NCBI RefSeq assembly: GCF_014635905.1
Contig: NZ_BMDS01000001.1
Location: 558,001-622,000 of the forward strand
Direction of reading: 5' to 3'
DNA from: Limosilactobacillus caviae
GTDB lineage: Bacteria; Bacillota; Bacilli; Lactobacillales; Lactobacillaceae
DNA: 64,000 nucleotides
Below the pieces are notes generated by a model. That model worked only from the letters and a program-made list of their open reading frames with translations. It searched no databases and was not told where the DNA came from. The position numbers were made by a program, and so were the translations under genes. Shown here piece by piece: positions 35,329-44,500 of this stretch (positions are counted from its first letter, which is position 1; each line of letters begins with the position of its first letter).

Positions 35329-35369
35329 CCAGCGCTTTTCTGAGAGTAGATTAGTGCTGGTTATTTTTA
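35329..35369 (+). terminator. Leader hairpin with U-rich tail before the sugar transporter
   Basis: CCAGCGC (35329-35335) pairs with GTGCTGG (35354-35360), one G-U pair, followed by TTATTTTT, 16 bases before the start codon. Weaker than the two preceding leader terminators but in the same position. Confidence 0.5.
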
Positions 35370-35384
35370 TGGGAGGGGTTTGTG

Positions 35385-36245
35385 ATGTCGGTTACTGATA
35401 TTTTAATTGCCTTAGTGCCTGCGCTAGGTCTCGGTTTTCAAGTTATTTGTATGCAATTGATTGGTGGAAAGTATACCAATAAGGTAATGGGGATGGCAAT
35501 TGTGACCCTGTTAGTTGGGATTGGCGTATATTTTATAAAACAGCCGGTCTTAACACCTGCACTCTGGATGGGAGCTGCATTAAGCGGAATTGGTTTTTGT
35601 ATCGGAATTATTTTGCAGGTAAAAAGTTTCTCACTAGTCGGTGTATCGATGACAATGCCGATTTCTGTTGGTGAGCAGCTGGTCGGGACTGCATTGGTAG
35701 GAGCGATTTGTTTTCGTGAATGGACAAATGTCAACCAGTGGCTTCTAGGAGTTGGGGCGCTAATCCTAATTGTTGTTGGGATTGCGTTAACTGCCTACCA
35801 AGAAGATAGTGATCAGGGAAGTAATTTCAAAAAAGGAATGATCTATCTTTTAATTTCCTCACTAGGTTTTGTAGCCTATGCTTCGTTCCCCACGGCTTTT
35901 CATCTTGGTGGCTGGGACATGGTTTTCCCACAGTCGGTTGCGATTTTTATTACGATGCTAATCTTATGTTCATTTGAGCATGACAGTCAGCTGTTTGCTG
36001 CAAAAACGTGGCAAAATATGGCAACAGGGGTCTGCTTTGCGATTGCTAACCTCGGTATTATTTTCTCAAATGAGATTAACGGGGTTGCTGTCGGGTACAC
36101 AATCTCGCAATTAAATGTCGTTATTTCAACGCTTGGCGGGTTATGGATCCTGCATGAAGCAAAGACCCCAAAAGAAGTACGGTTTATCATCACGGGAGTA
36201 ATTCTGGTTGTTGCTGGTGGAGTAATGATTGGAATTACTAAATAG
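35385..36245 (+). CDS. GRP-family sugar transporter (RbsU/GlcU-like)
   Basis: 286 residues from ATG 35385, eight bases after GGGAGG (an in-frame GTG one codon earlier is too close). Ten membrane helices in the drug/metabolite superfamily arrangement. The pattern IALVPALGLGFQVICMQLIGG at the N-terminus and the conserved MPISVGEQLVGTAL (near 97) are typical of Gram-positive glucose/ribose uptake proteins (GlcU, RbsU). The specific sugar is not decidable. The cre site at the promoter supports a sugar-uptake role subject to catabolite repression. Confidence 0.85.
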   Translation: MSVTDILIALVPALGLGFQVICMQLIGGKYTNKVMGMAIVTLLVGIGVYFIKQPVLTPALWMGAALSGIGFCIGIILQVKSFSLVGVSMTMPISVGEQLVGTALVGAICFREWTNVNQWLLGVGALILIVVGIALTAYQEDSDQGSNFKKGMIYLLISSLGFVAYASFPTAFHLGGWDMVFPQSVAIFITMLILCSFEHDSQLFAAKTWQNMATGVCFAIANLGIIFSNEINGVAVGYTISQLNVVISTLGGLWILHEAKTPKEVRFIITGVILVVAGGVMIGITK

Positions 36246-36329
36246 GATGCGATATTAATTCTAGCGGACGCTAATGTGATGATGTGGTATAGTAAAAGTG
36301 TAAATTTTTTAGTAAAGCGAGGAAAAATC

Positions 36330-36446
36330 ATGGCTAAGTACACAGTTGAATTGAGCGCAGAAGACATTCAAATGATTAAGGATTGTCATTCCAAGAATCC
36401 TTCAATTATGAAGGCAATGGAAGAAGCTAAAAAAGTAGAAGATTAA
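36330..36446 (+). CDS. Small conserved-looking protein, 38 aa
   Basis: ATG 36330 follows AGGA by seven bases. An extended -10 TGGTATAGT (36285-36293) lies upstream and a terminator downstream. The product begins MAKYTVELSAEDIQMIKDCH and ends with an Ala/Glu/Lys-rich helix. It is soluble, probably two helices. Complete transcription and translation signals argue for a real gene; function is unknown. Confidence 0.55.
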   Translation: MAKYTVELSAEDIQMIKDCHSKNPSIMKAMEEAKKVED

Positions 36447-36452
36447 TGCTAA

Positions 36453-36500
36453 GAAGCAGCTTTTGTTTAGGCTAACGTTTAAGCAGGAGCCGCTTTTTTA
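36453..36500 (+). terminator. Terminator of the 38-aa gene
   Basis: A bulged hairpin with outer stem AAGC-A-GC / GC-C-GCTT and an inner stem, followed by six Ts. Confidence 0.65.
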
Positions 36501-36629
36501 GTAGCTTTACAGTTGCGCTGACAATGGTCCTATTCAGAATTTGAATGGTCAGTAATAACTTTCAAGTATTTTACTTTTAGTAAGTTTAAGCATTAGAATA
36601 GAAGTAGTTAAAATAAGGAGGCAGTTTCA

Positions 36630-37685
36630 ATGAAGAAAGCAATTTTTGAAAAAGCAGGTCAAATGAAGATTGTTGATGTAGACCGTCCAACAATTGAGCA
36701 GCCTGATGATGTAATTATTAAGGTTGTCCGGACTTGTGTTTGTGGATCTGATTTATGGAACTTCCGCGGAATTAACCCGGTTGAAAAAGATTCAGAAAAT
36801 TCTGGTCATGAAGCAATTGGAATTGTTGAAGAAGTTGGTGATGATATCACTACTGTACAGCCAGGTGATTTTGTAATTGCACCATTTACTCATGGCTGTG
36901 GTCATTGTGCCGCTTGCCGAGCAGGCTTTGATGGTTCTTGCCAAAGTCATAGTGATAACTTTAGCTCTGGTGTTCAGGCTCAATACATCCGCTTCCAACA
37001 TGGTCAATGGGCGTTAGTTAAAGTACCTGGTAAGCCAAGCGACTACAGCGAAGGGATGCTTAAGTCTCTCTTGACGCTTGCTGACGTAATGGCAACAGGT
37101 TACCATGCTGCCCGTGTTGCTAATGTTAGTGATGGTGACACAGTCGTTGTTATGGGTGACGGTGCGGTTGGCCTTTGTGCAATTATTGCTGCTAAGATGC
37201 GTGGTGCCAAGAAGATTATTTCTACTAGCCGTCATGCTGATCGTCAAGCCCTTGCTAAAGAATTTGGCGCAACTGACAATGTCGCTGAACGTGGTGATGA
37301 AGCAGTTCAAAAGATTATGGAATTAACTAACGGTGCAGGTGCCGATGCAGTGCTTGAATGTGTTGGGACAGAACAATCTACTGATACTGCAATGAAGGCC
37401 GGCCGCCCAGGTGCAATTGTTGGACGGGTCGGCTTACCGCACACGCCAAAGCAGGATATGGCAGCGCCGTTCTACAAAAATACGATTGTTGCTGGTGGCC
37501 CGGCTTCTGTAACGACTTATGATAAGGCAGAATTGTTAAAGGCGGTTCTTGATGGCGAGATCAATCCAGGAAAAGTCTTTACAAAGAGCTTTAGTCTTGA
37601 CCAAATTCAAGAAGCATACGAAGCAATGGATAAGCGGGAAGCAATTAAGTCCTACATCATTATGAACGGATTTGAACGTGAATAG
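36630..37685 (+). CDS. Zinc-dependent medium-chain alcohol dehydrogenase
   Basis: 351 residues. A GroES-like catalytic domain has the catalytic-zinc ligands Cys (CVCGSD, about 38) and His-Glu in SGHEAIG (about 60). The structural zinc Cys cluster is in HGCGHCAACRAGFDGSC (about 90-106). The Rossmann NAD(P) fold begins at VVMGDGAVGLCAIIAA (about 172). It is close to family members annotated as IMP-type or threonine-like dehydrogenases in lactobacilli; the alcohol/aldehyde substrate cannot be fixed. AAGGAGG ends eight bases before the ATG. Single-gene unit with terminator. Confidence 0.9.
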   Translation: MKKAIFEKAGQMKIVDVDRPTIEQPDDVIIKVVRTCVCGSDLWNFRGINPVEKDSENSGHEAIGIVEEVGDDITTVQPGDFVIAPFTHGCGHCAACRAGFDGSCQSHSDNFSSGVQAQYIRFQHGQWALVKVPGKPSDYSEGMLKSLLTLADVMATGYHAARVANVSDGDTVVVMGDGAVGLCAIIAAKMRGAKKIISTSRHADRQALAKEFGATDNVAERGDEAVQKIMELTNGAGADAVLECVGTEQSTDTAMKAGRPGAIVGRVGLPHTPKQDMAAPFYKNTIVAGGPASVTTYDKAELLKAVLDGEINPGKVFTKSFSLDQIQEAYEAMDKREAIKSYIIMNGFERE

Positions 37686-37706
37686 TTAAGTATAAATTTA
37701 ATTTTT

Positions 37707-37744
37707 GACTCAGGGTATTAATTGAATGGTACTCTGAGTCTTTA
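37707..37744 (+). terminator. Terminator of the alcohol dehydrogenase gene
   Basis: GACTCAG-G-GTA (37707-37717) pairs with TAC-T-CTGAGTC (37730-37740), followed by TTTATT. Confidence 0.8.
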
Positions 37745-37830
37745 TTGTACTTACAAAAAATCAGGGTAACATTAGGGCATAAAAAGTTGAAGCGTGATAA
37801 AATACCAAGATAGAGTATAGAACAAGCGGG

Positions 37831-38454
37831 ATGATAAAAATGCGTCGGTATAGCTTCTTGGCACTGGCGATTATCTTAAATTCAATCGGGCACTCAATGA
37901 CAATCGTAACTAATATGGGGAGCATGCCCTGGCCTGCCTCGATTGTTAATATTATGCACATGATGAATTGGACCATGACCGAAACTATTTTTACGGAAGG
38001 ACTTTTTGTGATTGGCCTTAATATCTTATTAGTTGGCGAATTTGTTCCTAAAGAGTTTGCTTGGGAGCTGACTTTTTTAATCCCTTATAGTGTTTTTATG
38101 CAACTATTTGCTGATTTATGGCGGTGCTGCGGGATTGATACCATGCATATACTTATCCGGTTTGCATTTGACCTATTAGGGCTAGTGATTGCCTTTGCTG
38201 GCTATGCTTTGTATCAACAGTGCGATTGCTGTTATCATCCGCACGATAAGCTGACAGTCTTTTTAAAACGGCGGGCTAATGTGAAGTTTACAAAGTATTT
38301 TAATATCATCTTGCCAGTTATCATTATTTTGTTATGCACGATAAAGAATCGGACAGTTTATGCGTTTAACCTTGGGACGTTGATTGGCTTTATCGGTCAA
38401 GGACGGGTAGTGAGTTTCTGGCAGGAACGGTTAGAACCACGTTGTCATTTCTAA
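37831..38454 (+). CDS. YczE/YitT-like multipass membrane protein
   Basis: About 207 residues (or 204 from the ATG at 37840, which has the better GGGATGA spacing). Five or six hydrophobic helices. The N-terminal pattern SIGHSMTIVTNMGSMPWPAS recalls the opening of YczE-type proteins (a GxAL-like turn after helix 1). A Cys-rich cytoplasmic loop CDCCYHPHDK is unusual. Function of the family is unknown; a possible role in transport or surfactin-type production is recorded for YczE, which need not apply here. It is followed 22 bases later by the secreted protease gene, so the two may form an operon. Confidence 0.62.
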   Translation: MIKMRRYSFLALAIILNSIGHSMTIVTNMGSMPWPASIVNIMHMMNWTMTETIFTEGLFVIGLNILLVGEFVPKEFAWELTFLIPYSVFMQLFADLWRCCGIDTMHILIRFAFDLLGLVIAFAGYALYQQCDCCYHPHDKLTVFLKRRANVKFTKYFNIILPVIIILLCTIKNRTVYAFNLGTLIGFIGQGRVVSFWQERLEPRCHF

Positions 38455-38476
38455 GATTAATTACGGGGGTGATTAA

Positions 38477-39163
38477 ATGCGTCGTTTCTTATTAGCATTG
38501 CTGGTTGCGGGAATGGTTGGTTTGAGCGGTCACCAGGTTATAGCTGATGCAGATGTAAATTCACAACCGTTTCAGTCCTCATTTTTTAATCAGGATTCAA
38601 ACGATAGCAATGATTTTCAATTTTCTAACCCATCGCAGCGGCCTAATGCGCAGCGGTTGCCAATCCCTGAAAATACGCCGACACCATTAGAGGGCATTCG
38701 GTGGAAGAAAAAGAATGTAACTATTTACATGGAGACGGATGATCCAAAATTAAAATGGGCTTTTAGGGATGCAGTCAAAAAATGGAATAAGACTAAGGCT
38801 GTTCATATTCGCTGGATAAAAGACGAAGAGAAAGCTAATATCGTTGCGGCCGATGGCGATTTAGCACGTAATACGACGGGTAATAATGGTGTTGGCTATA
38901 CGACTTCTGAGCTTGGGTCAACACGGACTGAGTATGATCCAACAACTAATACCCTTCATAAAGCTACCTCGACCCTCGATCCGAACCAGTTAGACTATAC
39001 GAACGCGGAGTTTCGCAGTGAAGTTGCTCAGCATGAGTTGGGACACGCTTTGGGACTGGCTCATGCTCCAGAATATGAACATAGCGTCATGATTCCGCGA
39101 AATATTAAAACGGGGATTACTAAGAATGATGCTAAAACCTTACGAATGCTTTATGCTGAATAA
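38477..39163 (+). CDS. Secreted matrixin-like zinc metalloprotease
   Basis: 228 residues. A classical signal peptide (RRFLLALLVAGMVGLSGH, cleavage after VIADA) is followed by an Asn/Ser/Asp-rich linker and the catalytic domain (about 70-228). The zinc-binding site HELGHALGLAH has the full HExxHxxGxxH metzincin pattern (near 187-197), and the Met-turn is probably SVMIP (about 206). It belongs to the matrixin (peptidase M10) type, small and lacking an obvious cysteine-switch propeptide. It is exported and presumably cleaves surface or host proteins; no substrate is visible. Secreted M10 proteases are uncommon in lactobacilli, though small ones exist. GGGGGTGAT precedes the ATG. Confidence 0.85.
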   Translation: MRRFLLALLVAGMVGLSGHQVIADADVNSQPFQSSFFNQDSNDSNDFQFSNPSQRPNAQRLPIPENTPTPLEGIRWKKKNVTIYMETDDPKLKWAFRDAVKKWNKTKAVHIRWIKDEEKANIVAADGDLARNTTGNNGVGYTTSELGSTRTEYDPTTNTLHKATSTLDPNQLDYTNAEFRSEVAQHELGHALGLAHAPEYEHSVMIPRNIKTGITKNDAKTLRMLYAE

Positions 39164-39181
39164 AAAAATTACAAATGGGTG

Positions 39182-39510
39182 TTGACATTTTGTAAGGATA
39201 ACGATATTATAATGACAATTAAATTAGAAAATGCTTAGAAAAGATGAGTAATCATTTAATGCTTTTACAGAGAGCTGGTATTGATGAGAACCGGCATTGC
39301 GGATAATGATGAAGATGGTCTTGGAGCAGACTGATGCTGTGAGCGGTTAACGTTAGCAGCACGCGCTTAGCACCCGTTACCGTGCTGGAGTATTTTTATG
39401 TACTTCTTGCGGGCCTTATTGTGAGATAAGACTAAATTAGGGTGGTATCACGTTAATGAAAATTAAACGTCCCTAGGAATTGGTTGAATTACCGTTCCTA
39501 GGGATTTTTT
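39182..39510 (+). promoter_or_regulatory. T-box leader upstream of luxS and metQ
   Basis: A promoter (TTGACA 39182-39187; TATTAT/TATAAT at 39205-39213) starts a roughly 290-nt leader. Stem I material runs from AGAGAGCTGGTATTGATGAG to GGAGCAGACTGATGC. The conserved T-box AGGGTGGTATCACG is at 39439-39452, whose TGGT pairs with an uncharged tRNA acceptor end. The terminator TCCCTAGGAA / TTCCTAGGGA with a T run lies at 39470-39510. Several ATG triplets lie where the specifier loop should be, and both downstream genes concern methionine, so tRNA-Met is the likely sensor; the specifier was not proven by folding. Confidence 0.9.
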
Positions 39511-39555
39511 AGTTCCAAGATTCATCCTCATCAGGCAGAAAAGGAGAGATTTATT

Positions 39556-40032
39556 ATGGCCAAAGTTGAAAGTTTTACATTAGATCACACAAAGGTTAAG
39601 GCACCTTACGTTCGTTTAATTACCGTTGAAGAAGGGGCAAAGGGAGATAAGATTAGTAACTATGATTTACGGTTAGTCCAACCAAATGAAAATGCAATTC
39701 CAACTGCTGGTTTGCATACAATTGAACACTTGCTTGCTGGCTTACTTCGTGACCGTTTGGATGGTGTAATTGATTGTTCCCCATTTGGCTGCCGGACTGG
39801 TTTCCACTTAATTACGTGGGGCGAACACTCAACTACTGAAGTTGCCAAGGCCTTGAAGTCTTCACTTGAAGAAATTGCCTACAAGACTAAGTGGGAAGAT
39901 GTTCAGGGAACAACGATTGAATCTTGTGGTAACTACCGTGATCATTCATTGTTCTCTGCTAAGGAATGGTCAAAGAAGATTCTTGATGAAGGGATTTCAG
40001 ATCAGCCATTTGAACGGCACGTGGTTGAATAA
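39556..40032 (+). CDS. luxS: S-ribosylhomocysteine lyase (autoinducer-2 synthase)
   Basis: 158 residues. Splits S-ribosylhomocysteine to homocysteine and DPD, the AI-2 precursor, in the methyl cycle. The metal-binding HTIEH of [13 protein letters not shown] is near 54-58, the catalytic Cys is in FGCRTGF (about 84), and the third ligand is the Cys in SCGNYRDHS (about 126). Length is exact for the family. GGAGA precedes the ATG by about nine bases. Directly downstream of a T-box, so expression should rise when charged tRNA (probably methionyl) is scarce. Confidence 0.97.
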   Translation: MAKVESFTLDHTKVKAPYVRLITVEEGAKGDKISNYDLRLVQPNENAIPTAGLHTIEHLLAGLLRDRLDGVIDCSPFGCRTGFHLITWGEHSTTEVAKALKSSLEEIAYKTKWEDVQGTTIESCGNYRDHSLFSAKEWSKKILDEGISDQPFERHVVE

Positions 40033-40147
40033 TAATAATTTTGGTAAACGCTGACTAAGGATTTCTCGAGAATAACGACATGTCGAATCCCGTTGGCTAT
40101 TGCGACTAGTTATGACGAATAGCGAAAACAAAAGTAAAGGGGTAGTT
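40033..40147 (+). other. luxS-metQ intergenic region with palindromes
   Basis: 115 bases without a gene. It contains a perfect 10-bp palindrome CGACATGTCG (about 40076-40085) and an interrupted dyad GCTATT / AATAGC (about 40096-40123), but no T-run terminator. It may be an mRNA processing or stability element; whether metQ is co-transcribed with luxS is not resolved. Confidence 0.3.
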
Positions 40148-41011
40148 ATGATGAGAAAGAAAAAGCATACCGGTTGGTGGATTGTTGGTATTGTAGTAGT
40201 GATTTTAGTTGCGGCTGGACTTAGTGTGGGCGCTAATGGTGGGTTTGCCCGCAACGATGAGATTACTGTTGGAACGATTGGCCCAGATGTCCAAGTTTGG
40301 CAACACATTGCAAATAGTAAACAGGCCAAAAGTGAAGGCTTGAAGATTAAGGTCAAGAGCTTTACTGATCCCGTAGCCTTAAACCGGGCGACTGCTAGTG
40401 GTGAAATTGACGTAAATGCTTTCCAATCATGGTCATATCTGCAAGCTTATAATAAGGAAAATAAGAAAGCACAATTAGCGGCGATTGGAACTACCTATTT
40501 AGAACCAATGGGCTTATATTCAGATAAGTATAAGAGTGTTAAAGATATTCCAGATGGTGCCACAGTTGCGATCGCTAATAACCCAGCAAATACAGCGCGT
40601 GGCCTATTGCTCTTACAAAGTGCAGGCTTGATAAAATTGAAGCCGGGCTTTGGGGCAACCAGTGGAACCAATGAGATTGCGGCTAATCCAAAGAACCTTC
40701 AATTTAAAGAAATTGATGATACCACCGGACCACGGGTATTAAAGTCAACTGATTTAGTATTAATCGGTAATACGATTGCTTTAACTGGTCATTTAAATGT
40801 GTTGAAAGATTCTATTTATCACGAAAAAGTTGATCAAAGCACGAAGGATAACATTAATGTTTTAGCAACTGCTAAGAAGAATCGTGATAATAAAGAATAT
40901 AAGAAGTTAGTCAAGCTTTACCATAATAAGCAAATTCAACAATGGATTGCTAAAAAGTATCAAGGAACAAAGGTTAATGTTGATAAGCCATTAAATTATC
41001 TAGAAAATTAA
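40148..41011 (+). CDS. metQ: MetQ/NlpA-family methionine-binding protein
   Basis: About 287 residues from ATG 40148 or 40151 (AAAGGGG upstream). Periplasmic-binding-type fold of methionine ABC importers: EITVGTIGPDVQVWQHI, then GEIDVNAFQSWSYLQAYN and ATVAIANNPANTARGLLLLQ, which match the NlpA/MetQ family. The N-terminus is a basic, hydrophobic membrane anchor (HTGWWIVGIVVVILVAAGLSVG) and no lipobox Cys is present at its end, so unlike most MetQ proteins it is probably anchored by the uncleaved helix. The T-box upstream and luxS context support methionine uptake. The ATPase and permease genes are not in the window. Confidence 0.85.
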   Translation: MMRKKKHTGWWIVGIVVVILVAAGLSVGANGGFARNDEITVGTIGPDVQVWQHIANSKQAKSEGLKIKVKSFTDPVALNRATASGEIDVNAFQSWSYLQAYNKENKKAQLAAIGTTYLEPMGLYSDKYKSVKDIPDGATVAIANNPANTARGLLLLQSAGLIKLKPGFGATSGTNEIAANPKNLQFKEIDDTTGPRVLKSTDLVLIGNTIALTGHLNVLKDSIYHEKVDQSTKDNINVLATAKKNRDNKEYKKLVKLYHNKQIQQWIAKKYQGTKVNVDKPLNYLEN

Positions 41012-41054
41012 TCATAAATTTATAATTAACTAAAAGAGGACGCTTTAGTAATGT

Positions 41055-41100
41055 AAAGCCCCTTTTATTCGTAACTTTCGAATAAAAGGGGCTTTTTTTG
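41055..41100 (+). terminator. Terminator of the luxS-metQ unit
   Basis: Perfect 17-bp stem (41055-41071 with 41079-41095), starting AAAGCCCC, followed by a T run. Confidence 0.95.
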
Positions 41101-41262
41101 TGCTTATATTGGCAAATTAAAGATTATTATGATAATTAATAATTTTATTCAATGTTTAGATAGGAGATTCTATTAAACAAAGTAATAAAAAGCGAGTATA
41201 ATTATAATGATAGAAGCTTAGTTTTAACTACAAGGCATGATTTGAATAAGGGAGCTAAAATT

Positions 41263-41388
41263 ATGAAATGGGAAAGAAAACTTGCACAAAGCGTAGTCAC
41301 GGTTGTTTTACAAGCACTGGTTGCCCGACTTGTGTATCACCTATTTGCAAAGAAGCAACCGAAAGAAACAACGAAAAGCAATGACTAA
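41263..41388 (+). CDS. Small protein with a membrane helix, 41 aa
   Basis: ATG 41263 is preceded by GGGAG about eight bases upstream. The product MKWERKLAQSVVTVVLQALV begins an amphipathic-to-hydrophobic helix and ends with a charged tail (KKQPKETTKSND). Single hydrophobic helix with basic ends: a membrane-associated peptide. A terminator directly follows. No family recognised; a type I toxin or small regulator are possible readings without evidence for an antisense RNA. Confidence 0.5.
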   Translation: MKWERKLAQSVVTVVLQALVARLVYHLFAKKQPKETTKSND

Positions 41389-41401
41389 TGTATTGCGGTA
41401 G

Positions 41402-41439
41402 CGGATGGTATTAAGCGTAAAGCGACCATTCGTTTTTTT
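41402..41439 (+). terminator. Terminator of the 41-aa gene
   Basis: CGGATGGT (41402-41409) pairs with ACCATTCG (41425-41432), followed by seven Ts. Confidence 0.85.
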
Positions 41440-41580
41440 ATTAATTTTGCTCTTAAGAATGTCAAGTATAAATTTTGTTTGCCTATTAAATTAATAGGAT
41501 GATAAAAAAACTAATTTAAAAGGATTGGGATTAGGCTATAATTATAAGAAGATAAATGACTAAGAAACGGGGGAGATCTT

Positions 41581-44500
41581 ATGAGTAAAAATAATCCTTT
41601 ACGGAGCATGACTCCAAAAAATAAGAATTATAAGTTATATAAGGCTAAGAAACAGTGGATTACCGCTTGTGCCACATTTATGTTGGCTTTTGGGGCAACT
41701 GCAGTAGTAAATGCTAGTGTCCAAGCAGATACGACTACCCCAACAACAACTCAAGCAGGTAGCAATTCTGTCACTTCAATTTCAGCTGAACCGGCGCAAA
41801 CGCAAAGTTCAGCGACTGAGACTGCCCAAAATGCGGATGAAACGAAGAAAACTGTTGTAGATGATACTACTAAAACCAGTGAACAAAAGATTACAACTGC
41901 TCAGAATACTGAAAGCTCAAATTCCAATTCTTCTACAAGTAAAACTAATAATGAAGAAAATAAAAATGCTTTGCTTACTCTCGATGTAGAAACTACGGCA
42001 GATACTAATCAGGTTGCAACAACACAAGCTGCTGCCACTACTACTAACGGTGGATATGATTCTGCTACTTGGGGGACATTAGATACTTCTAAGTGGACAG
42101 GACAGAATACAACGTTTAATGGAAGTAATTATTACCAATTAACTGGCTACACGGGTGATACAGCCCATATTATTGTGCCTAACGAAGCAGATTTTACGAC
42201 AGCTGGTACATCAACTAATGGTCTTCAAGTATCTATTTCTAATGATTTAATTAAAAGCTGGCAAAATGCTGCTACTATTGCTTTTAGTAAGACTAAAGAT
42301 AAGAAGATTAAGCTTGCAAGTACTAACTTAGATAAGACATTCCAAAATGACGCAAATTTGACTAATTTTGAGGCCAATAGTTTAGACACAAGTAGCGTTA
42401 CGTCAATGCAATCAACTTTTGATAATGCTTCTAAGCTATTCTCTTTGAGTGGGGTCAGTGATTGGGATGTTTCTAATGTCACTAATATGTCCCTTTTATT
42501 CCAAAATGCGACGGGCGTGACTAGCTTAACTGGCTTGGAAAACTGGGATGTTTAAAAAGTCACGAATATGAATCGGATTTTCAACAATGTTAACAAAGTT
42601 ACAGATCTTTCTCCCTTAAGCAATTGGAAGACTAGCAGTTTACAAAACCTCAACACTGCATTTGCTAATAATAGTTTTACGAACTTACAAGGTCTAGAAA
42701 ATTGGGATGTAAGTCATGTAACTGACATGGGCGTCATTTTTATGAGTGATGCTAATTTGATTGACATTAGTGCCTTAGCTAATTGGGATACTAGCAGTGT
42801 GACTGATCTGAATAGGGCATTTAATGTTAACCAGGCTCTAACTAGCCTGCATGGTTTGGAAAACTGGAATACCAGTAAGGTAACTAATCTTGAAGCAACT
42901 TTTGCCAATGAAGGATCATTGGTTGATGCAAGTGCGATTGCTAACTGGGACACTAGCAAGGTTACCGATATGTCGGTTTTGTTTGCTGGTTCATCGGCTC
43001 AGTATGTTGATTTTTCTAACTGGGACTTTAGTAAGGTAACGAGTGCATCGAATGTCATAAATAATACTAAGTCAGTCGTTTATCTCGGTAATAACTCCAC
43101 ACTTACTGCTGATAAGTTAAACACTTTGGGTATTGTCAATGGTGGCTTTACTCAGCCAATCATTTTAGCTAGTGGTAATCTCTACACTCTTTTATCCAAT
43201 AAAAACAATAATACACATAATATTACTATTAATAATGCAGATAGTGGGCAAAGTACAACCATTTCGTTCCCTGTTATTTATGATGCAGCTGCCGCAAGTA
43301 ACATGACGGATGCCATTAATAGTTACAAAGATATGGTTGATCAAAAGCTTGAAGATTATGTTACTGAACATAACTATGTATTAAAGAGAGTTTCAACTGA
43401 CTCTGTTGATGATGTAACAGGTCACAATAATCACTTGGTTAACTATGCGACTGCTACCTACCAAGTTGTTACTCTTCCCGCAGATCAAAAGAAAGATATT
43501 CAGATTCAGGATAAAACTGTCTATAAAGGTACGACTTTAACAGCTAAAGATTTAGTTGCTAATGTTGCTGATTTTCCAGCAGATACTACATTTGAATTTG
43601 CTGATAATAGTGAACCAAATTGGAATCAAGTAGGAACATATAATGTTAAAGTTATTGCAACTTATCCAGTTTCTGTGAATGGCCAGCAATACACTGCCGT
43701 AACTGCTCCCGCTACTGCTAATGTTACTGTTACTCAACAAATGCAGTTTACGATCACTTACTGGGATGATACGGACAATAAGGAAATTGTACAATTTGAT
43801 ATTCAAAATGCTGACAATGGTGGATATAGTAATAATCTTAGGTTTCCAGCAGGCGTAGATACAGGGAAATATCAATCTGTTGGTATAACTGGGGTGCCAG
43901 CTGGGGTAACTATTGATGGTAGTTATCAAGTACCGTTTACAGATCCAAGTTGTAATTGGGCTGTGCCAAATTATAAGTGGGATGCTGAGGCAGCTCCTTC
44001 ATTATTTGATGCGAATATTACAATTCACTTAGTTCATAGAACTCAAGATATAACAAATACTGATCCAGACGCACAAGAAACACGAACAGTGACAGCTGAT
44101 TTCGTTAAGATTAATGAAAATGGCACTCCTGAAGATACGCCTTTTGATTCAGCAACTTTAGATGTTTATTATATTCGCCAAGCTACTAAAGATCTAGTAA
44201 TTGGTAAAGTCACTTATGGCGATTGGAAATTAAACACAAGTAAGGGTACTAATGGTCTCCAAGTGGCCAGTGGATCTTGGATTTTGCCAACAGATAGTAA
44301 TGCAGATGTTACTGTGAATGCACCGGAAGCTCCGGCTGGTTACGTTAAAGTTGATACACAAACTGATGGGCAATTAACTACTAACTTTGGTACGACAGCT
44401 AATATCAGCAGTAAATTAACAACTTACTATGTACCTAAATTATTAGTAGAAAAAACCATCAATCGTGTAATTAACATCACGATGCCTAATAATCCAGGGA

